Shown here: positions 7,739 through 16,132 of the stretch, piece after piece
Numbering within the stretch: position 1 is the first letter of the stretch
How the letters are laid out: every line of letters begins with the position of its first letter
Source of the DNA: an uncultured Flavobacteriales bacterium
GTDB lineage: Bacteria; Bacteroidota; Bacteroidia; Palsa-965
Reading direction: 5' to 3'
Assembly: GCA_946478675.1 (NCBI GenBank)
Contig: CAMLEF010000006.1
Location: forward strand, 1 to 33,578
DNA length: 33,578 nt
The notes under the pieces: model-generated
The model's database searches: none
Seen by the model: only the letters and a program-made list of their open reading frames with translations
Told to the model about the DNA's origin: nothing
Translations under genes and position numbers: made by a program

Positions 7739-8991
7739 TACGACAACATTTTTACAGCTTTCTGCAAAGCGATGAAAAGCAAATCGATTTCTTCTTTCGT
7801 ATTGTAGAGACCGAACGACACGCGAACGGTTCCGGGAATGCAATAAAATTCCATCAGCGGCTGCGTGCAGTGATGGCCCGTGCGCACCGCGATGCCCTGC
7901 TGGTCGAGGATCGTGCCGATGTCGAACGGATGCAGGTTTTTAATCACGAAGGAAAGCACGCCGGCTTTGTGCTGCGCCGTTCCGATGAAACGGATGCCGT
8001 CGATTGCCGAAAGTTTTTCCGTCGCGTACTGTAGCAATTCCTGCTCGTGCGCGGCGATGTTGCTCATGCCGATCGCGTCGACGTATTTCAATGCCGCTGC
8101 AAGAGCGATCGTGCCTTCGATGTTCGGTGTGCCGCCTTCGAACTTCAGCGGTCCTTCGACGTATTCCGTTTTTTCGAACGTCACGGTTTTGATCGTGCCG
8201 CCGCCGGCCTGGTAAGGCGCCATTTCGTTCAGCAGCGTTCCTTTCGCATAGAGCACGCCGATGCCGGTGGGCCCGTAGATCTTGTGCGCCGAAAAGCAAT
8301 AGAATTCGCAGCCGAGTTCCTGCACGTTCACGGGCATATGCGGAACCGCCTGCGCGCCGTCGATGAGCACGGGAATGTTTTTCGCATGCGCCATTTCCAC
8401 GAGCTGCTTCGCAGGATTCACCGTGCCGAGCGTGTTGGAAACGTGCGTGAAAGCGAACAGCTTTGTTTTGTCCGTCAAACGTTTTGCGACTTCTTCCAGG
8501 ACAAGCTCGCCGCTTTCCGTTATGGGAACCGCTACGAGCTTTGCGCCTTTTTCTTCGCAGAGCACCTGCCACGGCAGAATGTTCGAGTGGTGCTCCATGC
8601 CGGTGATGAGCACTTCATCGCCGGGCTGTAATTTATTTCGCAGGAAGGAATGTGCCACGAGGTTCACGCTTTCCGTGGTTCCGCGCGTGAAAACAATTTC
8701 ATTCGCCGAAGCCGCGCCGAGATGCTGCTGCACAATCGCCCGCGCTTCTTCATACGCCTGCGAAGCATCCTGGCTCAGGCGGTGAACGCCGCGGTGAATG
8801 TTCGCGTTGTAACGGGAATAATAATCGACGATCGCATCGATGACGGCTTTCGGCTTTTGCGTCGTGGCGCCGTTGTCGAAATACACGAGCGGCTTGCCGT
8901 TTACCGTGCGCGTAAGAATGGGAAAATCTTCCCGGTAACGTGCGGTATCGTACGTCAGTGAAGCAGTTCCCGTTTCAGCCAGCGGTTTCAT
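7738..8991 (-). CDS. sufS: SufS, cysteine desulfurase (group II)
   Basis: 417 residues. PLP is bound by K237 in CFSAHKIYGPTG; D211 and Q214 in LIDGAQAVPH contact the cofactor; H134 in GMEHHSNILPW is the ring-stacking histidine. The catalytic C375 is in RTGHHCTQPLM, the form typical of group II SufS/CsdA enzymes. YFDNGATTQKPKAV near the N-terminus is also diagnostic. The reaction removes sulfur from L-cysteine, giving alanine and a protein persulfide for SufE. The start ATG overlaps the sufD stop (ATGA) and the stop overlaps the sufE start, so three genes are tightly coupled. Confidence 0.97.
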   Translation of the reverse strand: MKPLAETGTASLTYDTARYREDFPILTRTVNGKPLVYFDNGATTQKPKAVIDAIVDYYSRYNANIHRGVHRLSQDASQAYEEARAIVQQHLGAASANEIVFTRGTTESVNLVAHSFLRNKLQPGDEVLITGMEHHSNILPWQVLCEEKGAKLVAVPITESGELVLEEVAKRLTDKTKLFAFTHVSNTLGTVNPAKQLVEMAHAKNIPVLIDGAQAVPHMPVNVQELGCEFYCFSAHKIYGPTGIGVLYAKGTLLNEMAPYQAGGGTIKTVTFEKTEYVEGPLKFEGGTPNIEGTIALAAALKYVDAIGMSNIAAHEQELLQYATEKLSAIDGIRFIGTAQHKAGVLSFVIKNLHPFDIGTILDQQGIAVRTGHHCTQPLMEFYCIPGTVRVSFGLYNTKEEIDLLFIALQKAVKMLS

Positions 8992-10283
8992 TTCAGCAGT
9001 TCATCAATTCGTGATTCCACCGTTTCGCGGATGGCGTCGATCTTCACTTGCGCGACGACTTCTTCTGCGAAAGCGCGGATGAGCAGGCGTCGTGCGTTTT
9101 CTTCTTTCACACCGCGGGCGCGGAGATAGAACAGCGCGTCCTCGTCGATGCGGCCGGTGGAGGTGCCGTGCGAGCATTTCACGTCGTCGGCGTAAATCTC
9201 CAGCTGCGGTTTCGTGTTCATCGAAGCGTCGTCGCTGAGCAGGATGTTGCGGTTCGTCTGGAAGGCGTTGGTCTTTTGCGCGTCGGGACGGACGAAAATT
9301 TTTCCGTTGAACACCGCGAGCGATTTGCCGTTGAGCACGCCTTTGTACAGCTCGTTGCTCATGCAATTCGGAACCGTGTGATCCACCACCGTATGGTTGT
9401 CGACGACCTGGTTGCCGGAAGGCAGGTACAAGCCGAAGAGATGCGCTTCGCCGTTCTTGCCGCCGAGCACGATGTTCAGGTTATTGCGCACCCACGCGCC
9501 GCCGAGCGTAAACGTGTACGTATTGTACAGCGAATTGGCACCGAGCCCCGCCTGCGTCGTATTGAGCAGGTGACCCGTTTCGCTTTCCCACTGCAGTCGA
9601 TAATGATGCAGTCGCGCGTGATCGGCAACCGCCAGCTCAGTAAGCGCATTCGTAAAAGAACGCACCGGCCCGATCGATTCGAACGATTCGATGATCGTCG
9701 CTTCAGAATTTTCTTCGGACACCACAAGGTTACGCGGCTGGAAGAACGCTTCGGTTTCGTTGTCGGTGATGTGCAGCAGGTGAAGCGGCTCTTCGGAAAC
9801 AGCGCCCTTCGCAATGTGCACGAAAACGCCGCCTTCGTTCAGCGCCGTATTCAGCGAGATAAACGCATCGGGACCGGCAGCGTATTTGCCGTAATGTTTT
9901 TTCGCCGCTTCGTTTTTCTCCATCGCTTCCGCCAGGCTCATCACGGTAATGCCTTTCGGAAGTGTTTTCTTCGAAGAAAGCCCGGGCGCAAAAACGCCGT
10001 TAACGATGACGAAAACGAAACCGCCTTTCGCCAGCGACAATTTTGCAACATCGTCGGCGGTAACGTTACGCGCCTGTTCATTGCGGAAGCCGTAGCTCTT
10101 TTTGAACAGCGTGTCGGGTGCGATGTATTTGTAATCTTCCGTGCGACGCGTCGGGAATCCGGTAGCGGCAAAAAAATCCGCTGCGTTCTTCCGCAGGTTG
10201 CGGTCGCCGTACAGCGCAGGAAGCCGCTCTTCAAAATGAGCGAGCAACTGTTGCGCGAAATCTGTTTTTACTGCAGTGCTCAT
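8988..10283 (-). CDS. sufD: SufD, Fe-S scaffold subunit
   Basis: 431 residues, normal for SufD. The N-terminal helical part has GFPTRRTEDYKYIAP. The beta-helix core carries the family motifs NHTVVDHTVPNCMSNELYKG and KTNAFQTNRNILLSDDA. The segment DDVKCSHGTSTGRIDEDALF holds the histidine region thought to contribute to cluster assembly at the SufB-SufD interface. SufD forms SufBC2D with SufB and SufC in the cytoplasm. The gene starts 3 nt behind sufC and its stop overlaps the start of sufS. Confidence 0.95.
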   Translation of the reverse strand: MSTAVKTDFAQQLLAHFEERLPALYGDRNLRKNAADFFAATGFPTRRTEDYKYIAPDTLFKKSYGFRNEQARNVTADDVAKLSLAKGGFVFVIVNGVFAPGLSSKKTLPKGITVMSLAEAMEKNEAAKKHYGKYAAGPDAFISLNTALNEGGVFVHIAKGAVSEEPLHLLHITDNETEAFFQPRNLVVSEENSEATIIESFESIGPVRSFTNALTELAVADHARLHHYRLQWESETGHLLNTTQAGLGANSLYNTYTFTLGGAWVRNNLNIVLGGKNGEAHLFGLYLPSGNQVVDNHTVVDHTVPNCMSNELYKGVLNGKSLAVFNGKIFVRPDAQKTNAFQTNRNILLSDDASMNTKPQLEIYADDVKCSHGTSTGRIDEDALFYLRARGVKEENARRLLIRAFAEEVVAQVKIDAIRETVESRIDELLK

Positions 10284-10286
10284 AGG

Positions 10287-11042
10287 TTAGGCTTCTACAG
10301 CCTGCGTTTTGATCCAGTCGTATCCTTTTTCTTCCAGCTCGAGCGCGAGCTCTTTCGGTCCCGATTTCACGATGCGGCCGTTGTACAACACGTGCACGAA
10401 ATCCGGGACGATGTAATCGAGCAGGCGCTGGTAGTGCGTGACGACGATGAACGAACGTTCTTTATTGCGCAGCTTGTTGACGCCGTTCGCCACGATGCGC
10501 AGCGCGTCGATGTCGAGGCCCGAATCGGTTTCGTCGAGGATGCCGAGCTTCGGTTCGAGCATTGCCATCTGGAAGATCTCGTTGCGTTTTTTCTCGCCGC
10601 CGGAAAAACCTTCGTTCACCGAGCGGTTCGCCAGCTTGTTCTCGAGTTCCACGAGCTTTTGTTTCTCTTTCACCATCGCGAGGAACTCTTTCGGTTCGAT
10701 CGGTCCCTGGCCGCGGTATTCGCGGATATCGTTGATGGCGGTTTTCAGGAAATTGATGTTGCTCACGCCGGGAATTTCCACCGGGTACTGGAACGCGAGG
10801 AACAGCCCTTCACGCGCGCGGTCTTCCGGCGAGAGATCGAGGAGATTTTTTCCGTTGAAGATCACTTCACCTTCGGTGACTTCGTAATCTTCGCGTCCTG
10901 CAAGAACAGAAGCGAGCGTGCTTTTGCCGGAACCGTTCGGTCCCATGATGGCATGTACTTCGCCGGCTTTGATTTCAAGATTCAATCCGCGAAGAATTTC
11001 TTTCCCTTCGACGGACGCATGCAGGTTTTTAATGGAGATCAT
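10287..11042 (-). CDS. sufC: SufC, ATPase of the SufBCD scaffold
   Basis: 251 residues, ABC ATPase. Walker A GPNGSGKST is at residues 34-42, the Q-loop in FLAFQYPVEIPGV, the signature SGGEKKRNE at 147-155, and Walker B LGILDETDSGLD at 166-177; TDSGLD in place of the usual LD-type D-loop is the SufC hallmark. H203 in VVTHYQRLLDY is the H-loop histidine. SufC drives the conformational change of SufBCD during cluster assembly and is not a transporter. Its start overlaps the end of the GT39 gene by 14 nt, so it may be translated by coupling to that gene rather than to sufB. Confidence 0.97.
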   Translation of the reverse strand: MISIKNLHASVEGKEILRGLNLEIKAGEVHAIMGPNGSGKSTLASVLAGREDYEVTEGEVIFNGKNLLDLSPEDRAREGLFLAFQYPVEIPGVSNINFLKTAINDIREYRGQGPIEPKEFLAMVKEKQKLVELENKLANRSVNEGFSGGEKKRNEIFQMAMLEPKLGILDETDSGLDIDALRIVANGVNKLRNKERSFIVVTHYQRLLDYIVPDFVHVLYNGRIVKSGPKELALELEEKGYDWIKTQAVEA

Positions 11043-12528
11043 ATGCTATGCGTTGATGGTTGGTTTTATATCCGAGAATTTCAAATGCGTTGACTTTGCC
11101 GAACGCGTTTTTTTCAGTGACGACAAACAGATCGCGCACGCGTCCGCAGAGGCTATCACCGGAAACGAGCGCATGCTGTCCGGGCTTCAGCGAATCGGCG
11201 TACGGGACATACAGCAAGTGCTGTCCGCGCGATTCGAATTTGTGCTTGTAAAAATCAATGTTGGAGCGATGCCAGTTTTGCACGAGCGCGTACTGGTCGA
11301 GATTTTCACCGCGGTTGGATGCTTCGAAAAGATAAGTGTTCAGCTCTTCCACACTGCGGTCGCCGATCGGGCGGTTGTTGTCGTGCGATTTTTTGTAAGC
11401 GTAATACACCGGCACGGAGAAAACGAGGAGCAGCATTCCCTGCATCCCCAGCGGTGAAAGCGAATCCAGATTCAGCAAGCCGATCAGCTGGTGCATCGTG
11501 AAGCCGGCGGCGATCGCGAGCAACGGGAACAGCGGAACGTCGTACCATTCCAGTTTGGTGACGGAGATCGACGTAACGAGCAGGTAGATTGCTACGCAGG
11601 AAATCACAGCAACACCCACGCGGCGAATACGAAGGTCGGTTGAGCGTACGAGCAGCAGGAAACCGATAAATGCCGCGATCAGCCAGGTAGCATAGCGCGT
11701 GCGGAAAAGATTGTTGAAGTAAAAATCGAAATGCTCAGCGTGACCGGAGTTATCGGCAGTCACGCGACCGGCGTTCGACTGAAAAATGTGTTCGAAGTAG
11801 CCCGGCTGCTGCAGGTTGCGGATGTACAGCGGAACAAAAGCGATGAGTAGCGCCAGGACAGTTCCCGCATAAAAATGACGCGAGCGCAGCAGGCTTCCCA
11901 TCTTGCGATAAAACAGCAGCACAAAAAAGATAGCCGGCAAAAAAAGCAGCGCTGCAAATAATTTCGTCGCGAAGGCCAGTCCGAAGAAGAGCGGCAAAGC
12001 GAACAGTGTTTTTCCCTGCGGCTGCTCATCGATCAGCAACTGGACGAACGAAAGAAATCCGAAGGTCATGAACGCCGTAAGCAGCGCGTCCATATCGCCG
12101 GTGCGCGAAGCGTGGAAGTGAATGAAGCCTGCCGTCGTTAATAAGACGAAGAAGGCGCTCACGGCCCAGGTCAAATTGAAATTGCGGCGGATGAAAAAGA
12201 AAATGCCCAGCGCTGTTGCAGCAGCAGCGATCGCCGTAGGAAGCCGCACCGCCAGCTCATTGAAGCCGAGGAAACGGATGCTGATTGCCTGCAGCCAGAT
12301 CGGGAGCAGCGGCTTGTCGTTGTACATGTCCGGCACCCCGTGATTCAGCAGTGTGAACAGCTTGCCGCTCTTCGTCATTTCGAACGCGCTGTTGGCGTAG
12401 ATCACTTCGTCCCACGGGCGCATCGGGAAAGCGTTGAGCTTTAAGAACAGCACGAAATACAGCAGCGCCGACATCACCACGAAAAGCGTGATGTCGTGCA
12501 GTTTGTATTTATGCAGGCTCAGGTTCAT
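11029..12528 (-). CDS. GT39-type (ArnT/PMT-like) membrane glycosyltransferase inside the suf operon
   Basis: 499 residues from the ATG at 12526-12528; a TTG six codons earlier is possible. About ten or more membrane helices are visible in the first 390 residues, followed by a soluble C-terminal part of about 110. After the first helix comes FPMRPWDEVIYANSAFEM (D40, E41), the acidic pair in the first external loop that is the catalytic site in GT39/ArnT-like enzymes, and then NDKPLLPIWLQAIS, the matching KPPLxxWLQ-like motif. Such enzymes move a sugar from a polyprenyl-phosphate donor to lipid or protein outside the cytoplasm. Acceptor and sugar cannot be told. It starts 18 nt behind sufB and overlaps sufC by 14 nt, an unusual place for this family. 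Confidence 0.85.
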   Translation of the reverse strand: MNLSLHKYKLHDITLFVVMSALLYFVLFLKLNAFPMRPWDEVIYANSAFEMTKSGKLFTLLNHGVPDMYNDKPLLPIWLQAISIRFLGFNELAVRLPTAIAAAATALGIFFFIRRNFNLTWAVSAFFVLLTTAGFIHFHASRTGDMDALLTAFMTFGFLSFVQLLIDEQPQGKTLFALPLFFGLAFATKLFAALLFLPAIFFVLLFYRKMGSLLRSRHFYAGTVLALLIAFVPLYIRNLQQPGYFEHIFQSNAGRVTADNSGHAEHFDFYFNNLFRTRYATWLIAAFIGFLLLVRSTDLRIRRVGVAVISCVAIYLLVTSISVTKLEWYDVPLFPLLAIAAGFTMHQLIGLLNLDSLSPLGMQGMLLLVFSVPVYYAYKKSHDNNRPIGDRSVEELNTYLFEASNRGENLDQYALVQNWHRSNIDFYKHKFESRGQHLLYVPYADSLKPGQHALVSGDSLCGRVRDLFVVTEKNAFGKVNAFEILGYKTNHQRIAYDLH

Positions 12529-12546
12529 GGCTTCAACGCGCAACAA

Positions 12547-14007
12547 TTATCCGACGCTTCCTTCGAGTGAAACGCTCAGCAGCTTTTGTGCTTCGACGGC
12601 GAATTCCATCGGCAGCTGGTTGAGGACTTCTTTGCAATAGCCGTTCACGATCAGGCCGATCGCTTTTTCCGTGTCGATGCCGCGCTGGTTGCAATAAAAG
12701 ATCTGGTCTTCGCCGATCTTCGAAGTGGTCGCTTCGTGCTCGACGACGCCGGTCTTGTCGTGGATCTCGATGTAGGGGAACGTATGCGCGCCGCATTTGT
12801 CGCCCATGAGCAGTGAATCGCATTGGGAGAAATTGCGCGCGTTCTTTGCGCCTTTCGCAATCCGCACGAGACCGCGATAGCTGTTCTGGCTTTTGCCGGC
12901 GGAGATGCCTTTCGAGATGATCGTGCTGCGCGTGTTCTTGCCCAGGTGCATCATCTTCGTTCCCGTGTCGGCCTGTTGGAAATTATTCGTGACCGCGACG
13001 GAATAAAATTCGCCGACGGAGTTGTCGCCTTTCAGGATGACGGAAGGATATTTCCACGTGATCGCGGAACCGGTTTCCACCTGCGTCCAGGAAATTTTTG
13101 AATTTTCCCCGAGACAAATGCCGCGCTTCGTGACGAAGTTGTAGATGCCGCCTTTGCCGTTCTTGTCGCCGGGATACCAGTTCTGCACGGTGGAATATTT
13201 CACCTCCGCATCTTTCTGCGCCACGATCTCGACAATAGCGGCATGCAGCTGGTTCTCGTCGCGCTTGGGGGCCGTGCAGCCTTCGAGGTAGCTGACGTAC
13301 GCGCCTTCTTCGGCAACGATCAGCGTGCGCTCGAACTGGCCGGTGCCTGCGGAGTTAATGCGGAAATACGTGCTCAGTTCCATCGGGCAGCGAACGCCTT
13401 TCGGAATGTAACAGAACGATCCGTCGCTGAAAACGGCGGAGTTCAACGCGGCGAAAAAATTGTCGGTGTGCGGAACGACGGAGCCCATGTATTTTTTCAC
13501 GAGCTCGGGATGTTCCTGCACGGCTTCGCTGAAGGAGCAGAAGATGATGCCTTTCTCCGCGAGCACTTCCTTGAACGTCGTTTTTACAGAAACGGAATCG
13601 ATGACGGCATCCACCGCGATTTTCGATTCCACACCGACGAGGCGTTTCTGTTCTTCGAGCGAGATGCCGAGCTTCTCGAACGTCTTCAGCAATTCCGGAT
13701 CGACTTTGTCAAGGCTTTCGACCGACGCTTTTTTCTTCGGCGCGGCGTAATAGCTGATGTCCTGGAAATCGACGGAAGGATAATCGAGGTGCGGCCAGTA
13801 TTTCGGCTCTTCCATCGTTTGCCAGTGGCGAAACGCTTTGAGGCGGAATTCCAGCATCCACTCCGGTTCGTTTTTCTTTTTCGAAATGAACCGAACGATC
13901 TCTTCATTCAATCCTTTCGGCGCAAATTCCGTATCGATATCGGAAACGAAGCCGTACTTGTATTCCGAAGAGATATGGTCCTCTAATATTTGATTTTGCT
14001 CTGCCAT
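12547..14007 (-). CDS. sufB: SufB, Fe-S scaffold subunit
   Basis: 486 residues, typical size. The N-terminal half has [16 protein letters not shown] and [18 protein letters not shown], both family hallmarks. The C-terminal beta-helix has [32 protein letters not shown] with the essential cysteine at residue 405, [20 protein letters not shown], and the end [20 protein letters not shown]. SufB receives sulfur from SufE and builds the nascent cluster with SufD and SufC. A hairpin with a U7 tract lies between sufA and this gene; the ATG follows the U-tract directly. The next gene is not sufC but a glycosyltransferase. Confidence 0.97.
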   Translation of the reverse strand: MAEQNQILEDHISSEYKYGFVSDIDTEFAPKGLNEEIVRFISKKKNEPEWMLEFRLKAFRHWQTMEEPKYWPHLDYPSVDFQDISYYAAPKKKASVESLDKVDPELLKTFEKLGISLEEQKRLVGVESKIAVDAVIDSVSVKTTFKEVLAEKGIIFCSFSEAVQEHPELVKKYMGSVVPHTDNFFAALNSAVFSDGSFCYIPKGVRCPMELSTYFRINSAGTGQFERTLIVAEEGAYVSYLEGCTAPKRDENQLHAAIVEIVAQKDAEVKYSTVQNWYPGDKNGKGGIYNFVTKRGICLGENSKISWTQVETGSAITWKYPSVILKGDNSVGEFYSVAVTNNFQQADTGTKMMHLGKNTRSTIISKGISAGKSQNSYRGLVRIAKGAKNARNFSQCDSLLMGDKCGAHTFPYIEIHDKTGVVEHEATTSKIGEDQIFYCNQRGIDTEKAIGLIVNGYCKEVLNQLPMEFAVEAQKLLSVSLEGSVG

Positions 14008-14085
14008 AAAAAAAGTTCAAAGTTCATTGTTCAAGGTTCAAGGTTCGGAGGCATAACCTTGAACCCTGAACTTTGAACGTTGAAC
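14008..14085. repeat. Heptad-repeat hairpin with U7 tail between sufA and sufB
   Basis: Left arm 14015-14046: GTTCAAA, GTTCATT, GTTCAAG, GTTCAAG, GTTC. Right arm 14055-14085, read as reverse complement: GTTCAAC, GTTCAAA, GTTCAGG, GTTCAAG, GTT. The loop is 14047-14054. Four and a half exact 7-nt units per arm pair with about four mismatches. In the direction of transcription the hairpin is followed by seven U (14008-14014) and then the sufB ATG, like an intrinsic terminator. Confidence 0.85.
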
Positions 14086-14087
14086 AA

Positions 14088-14414
14088 TCAGACCGAGAAG
14101 CTTTCCCCGCAGCCGCAGGTACGTGATGCGTTGGGGTTATTGAAAACGAATCCTTTCCCGTTGAGGCCGCCGGTGTAATCGAGCTCGGTGCCCACGAGGT
14201 ACAGGAAACTTTTTTTGTCGACGACGATGCGGATGCCTTTGTCTTCGAAAACCTGGTCGTTCGGCTGGAGCGTATGGTCGAATTCCAGTTTATAGGACAG
14301 CCCGGAACACCCGCCGCTGTCCACGCCCACACGGATGAAGGTGTCTTCCGGGCGGTTCTCGCTGCGAATCAGGTCGAGCGCATGCGTTTTGGCATTTTCC
14401 GTTACGGTTATCAT
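14088..14414 (-). CDS. sufA: SufA/IscA-type A-type Fe-S carrier (HesB family)
   Basis: 108 residues. The three cluster-binding cysteines are C36 in GVDSGGCSGLSYKLEF and C100 and C102 in SRTCGCGESFSV, the exact pattern of A-type carriers. GGLNGKGFVFNNPNA is also conserved. The protein accepts clusters from SufBCD and hands them to targets. It is the first gene of the suf operon, 50 nt or so behind a good promoter with an operator-like palindrome. IscA and SufA cannot be told apart by sequence alone; the operon decides for SufA. A hairpin behind it could make its expression differ from that of the rest of the operon. Confidence 0.95.
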   Translation of the reverse strand: MITVTENAKTHALDLIRSENRPEDTFIRVGVDSGGCSGLSYKLEFDHTLQPNDQVFEDKGIRIVVDKKSFLYLVGTELDYTGGLNGKGFVFNNPNASRTCGCGESFSV

Positions 14415-14444
14415 TGGTAGTCAGTATTTTGCAGTTGAAATTTT

Positions 14445-14463
14445 ATTTAGACTAAATCTAAAT
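14445..14463 (-). promoter_or_regulatory. 19-bp palindrome, candidate operator of the suf operon
   Basis: ATTTAGACTAAATCTAAAT has 7-bp arms ATTTAGA/TCTAAAT around CTAAA. It starts about 7 nt behind the -7 element of the suf promoter, so a bound protein would cover the transcription start. Length and TTAG/CTAA half-sites recall the 19-bp iron boxes of DtxR/IdeR-type regulators, but an Rrf2-type Fe-S regulator is possible. Arms of a 10-bp inverted repeat, ATTTTGCAGT (14426-14435) and ACTGCAAAAT (14466-14475), enclose it. Confidence 0.6.
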
Positions 14464-14469
14464 GCACTG

Positions 14470-14501
14470 CAAAATTACCTAAAATATGGTATTTGACCAA
14501 C
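14470..14501 (-). promoter_or_regulatory. Promoter of the suf operon
   Basis: On the minus strand GTTG (14498-14501), 20 nt, then TAATTTTG (14470-14477) is a full match to the Bacteroidota sigma-A promoter (-33 TTG, -7 TAnnTTTG). The expected start near 14465 gives a leader of about 50 nt to sufA. Confidence 0.7.
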
Positions 14502-14517
14502 GATATCCGGCAGGAAA

Positions 14518-15633
14518 TCACGTTCCTTCCACGGCCGGAACGATCGCGGAAGGAATATCGAGGATGATGCGCGTTCCCATGCCTTCGCGGCTGGTCAGTC
14601 GAATGGTTCCTCCCAATCGCTGAACGCCGTTTTTTACGAGATAAAGGCCAAGGCCCGATCCTTTCGAAATGGTATTGCCGCGATAGAACATATCGAAAAC
14701 TTTTTCCTGGCTTTGGGTATCGATGCCGATGCCGTTGTCTTCGATCGTCGCGCAAATGCCGTCTTTCGTGTCTTTCACCGTGATCCGGATGAAGCCGTCG
14801 TGCAGCAGGTGATTGCGGTACTTGATACTGTTCTCGATCACGTTCTGCAGGATGGAAGACAGGATGCGTTCGTCGGAAAGGAAACGCCGCCTGCAGCTCA
14901 CGTCAACGGAAATGCGCATGTTCTCGTAGCCGGGCATGAACTCGATGCTGCGCAGCACGTTGTTCAGCAACACTTCGGGGTCGATGCCGGTGATGGTGAG
15001 CGCGGAATTCTTGATGGCCATCGTCTGGATGAGCGAGACGAGAATTTCATCGAGCTTCTGCGCGCTTTCCGAGATGAGCGAAAGGTGCTGGCGATGTCCG
15101 CAATCGGAAGGTTGCTCATCGCGCAGGGCCAAACGCGCCAATCCCATGATCGAGGTGAGCGGCCCGCGAAGATCGTGTGTGGCTTTGTAGAGGAAGGTGC
15201 TCAGCTCGTTGTTCGTGAAGAGCAACCGTTCGAGCATTTGCCCGCGCTCTTTTTCCGCCTCGCGTTTCTGGATCGCATTGCCGATCGCGGAAGGCAATCG
15301 CACGAGATGATCTTTCAGGATGTAATCGTCGGCGCCTTCTTTGATCACGGTGACGGCAAATTCTTCGGATACCGCGCCGGTCACGAGGATGAAAGGAAGA
15401 TCCGGGTTGAACGTGCGGGCGAGCGTGAGCGCTTCGAGCGAATTGAACTGCGGCAGGGAATGATCGGAAAGCACAAGGTCGGGCTGCAGCGATTCCAGGC
15501 CTTGGATGAATTCTTCCCGCGTATCGGCGACGACACACTCGAACGGCATGCCGGCTTTGCGCAGCACGCGCTGGATAAGCTCCACGTCGGCGGGGTTATC
15601 CTCGAGCAATACGATTTTCAGGGACTGTTCCAT
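14518..15633 (-). CDS. Hybrid receiver-histidine kinase
   Basis: 371 residues. Residues 1-125 form a receiver domain: acidic pair in LLEDNPAD, phosphate acceptor D57 in LVLSDHSLP, T85 in LVTGAVSE and K107 in YILKDH. A short coiled linker leads to a histidine kinase core: H153 in YKATHDLRGPLTSIMG, N-box ILQNVIENSIKYR, G1 IEDNGIGI and G2 GSGLGLYLVKNG. There are no membrane segments, so it is cytoplasmic. The order receiver then kinase suggests a kinase whose activity is set by phosphorylation of its own receiver, probably fed by the other two phosphorelay genes directly upstream (gap of 5 nt to the response regulator). It has no output domain, so a final DNA-binding partner must lie elsewhere. 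Its stop codon lies just before the suf promoter. Confidence 0.92.
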   Translation of the reverse strand: MEQSLKIVLLEDNPADVELIQRVLRKAGMPFECVVADTREEFIQGLESLQPDLVLSDHSLPQFNSLEALTLARTFNPDLPFILVTGAVSEEFAVTVIKEGADDYILKDHLVRLPSAIGNAIQKREAEKERGQMLERLLFTNNELSTFLYKATHDLRGPLTSIMGLARLALRDEQPSDCGHRQHLSLISESAQKLDEILVSLIQTMAIKNSALTITGIDPEVLLNNVLRSIEFMPGYENMRISVDVSCRRRFLSDERILSSILQNVIENSIKYRNHLLHDGFIRITVKDTKDGICATIEDNGIGIDTQSQEKVFDMFYRGNTISKGSGLGLYLVKNGVQRLGGTIRLTSREGMGTRIILDIPSAIVPAVEGT

Positions 15634-15638
15634 GTGCG

Positions 15639-16112
15639 TCAGTGTTTGCCGGGAGCCTGGTTGAGCAGCATCCAGTATAAGCCGAGGTCGGCTACCGCTT
15701 TTACAAAATCACCAAACTCCACCGGCTTGACGACGTAGCTGTTTACGCCGAGACGGTAACCTTCAACGACGTCTTTTTCTTCGCGCGAAGAAGTCATGAT
15801 GACGACCGGGATTTGTCGCGTGTTGTTATCGTTCTTGATCACTTTCAACACGTCGAGCCCGTCGATTTTCGGCAGCTTCAGGTCGAGGATGATGAGCTTC
15901 GGCAGCGGTTGCGACGCCCGCTCGGTATAATTGCCTTTCGCATAAATAAAGTCCAGCGCATCCGCACCGTCTTCCACGTGGAAGAGGTTGTTGGCGAGAT
16001 TGTTTTTCTTCAATGCCCGGATCGTCATTTCGGCGTCGCTGGGATTGTCTTCCACCAGGAGAATTTCGACGTTTTGCATACGTTGTGGTTTTAGCGGCTT
16101 TGTTTCTTCCAT
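15639..16112 (-). CDS. Single-domain response regulator (Rcp1 type)
   Basis: 157 residues, a lone receiver domain with a short N-terminal extension; translation could also start at the internal Met 12 ([12 protein letters not shown]). [17 protein letters not shown] gives the acidic pocket, [17 protein letters not shown] the phosphorylated Asp, [11 protein letters not shown] the Thr/Ser, and YVVKPVEF the Lys-Pro. The insertion between the second and third strands ([16 protein letters not shown]) is typical of the Rcp1 group that partners with PAS or phytochrome kinases. It has no output domain and probably shuttles phosphate between the kinase upstream and the receiver-kinase downstream. Gaps are 20 and 5 nt. 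Confidence 0.93.
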   Translation of the reverse strand: MEETKPLKPQRMQNVEILLVEDNPSDAEMTIRALKKNNLANNLFHVEDGADALDFIYAKGNYTERASQPLPKLIILDLKLPKIDGLDVLKVIKNDNNTRQIPVVIMTSSREEKDVVEGYRLGVNSYVVKPVEFGDFVKAVADLGLYWMLLNQAPGKH

Positions 16113-16132
16113 TGGGGGTTAAGGTGTTGGGG

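Noticed and set aside
9048..11093. 681-codon open frame on the plus strand opposite sufD and sufC
   Set aside because: It is antisense to two certain genes, its product is Arg/His/Phe-rich with no known pattern, and such long shadows are common in GC-rich DNA.
14415..14517. Riboswitch or leader RNA before sufA
   Set aside because: The leader is only about 50 nt and the inverted repeats straddle the expected start site, which fits a DNA operator better than an RNA element.
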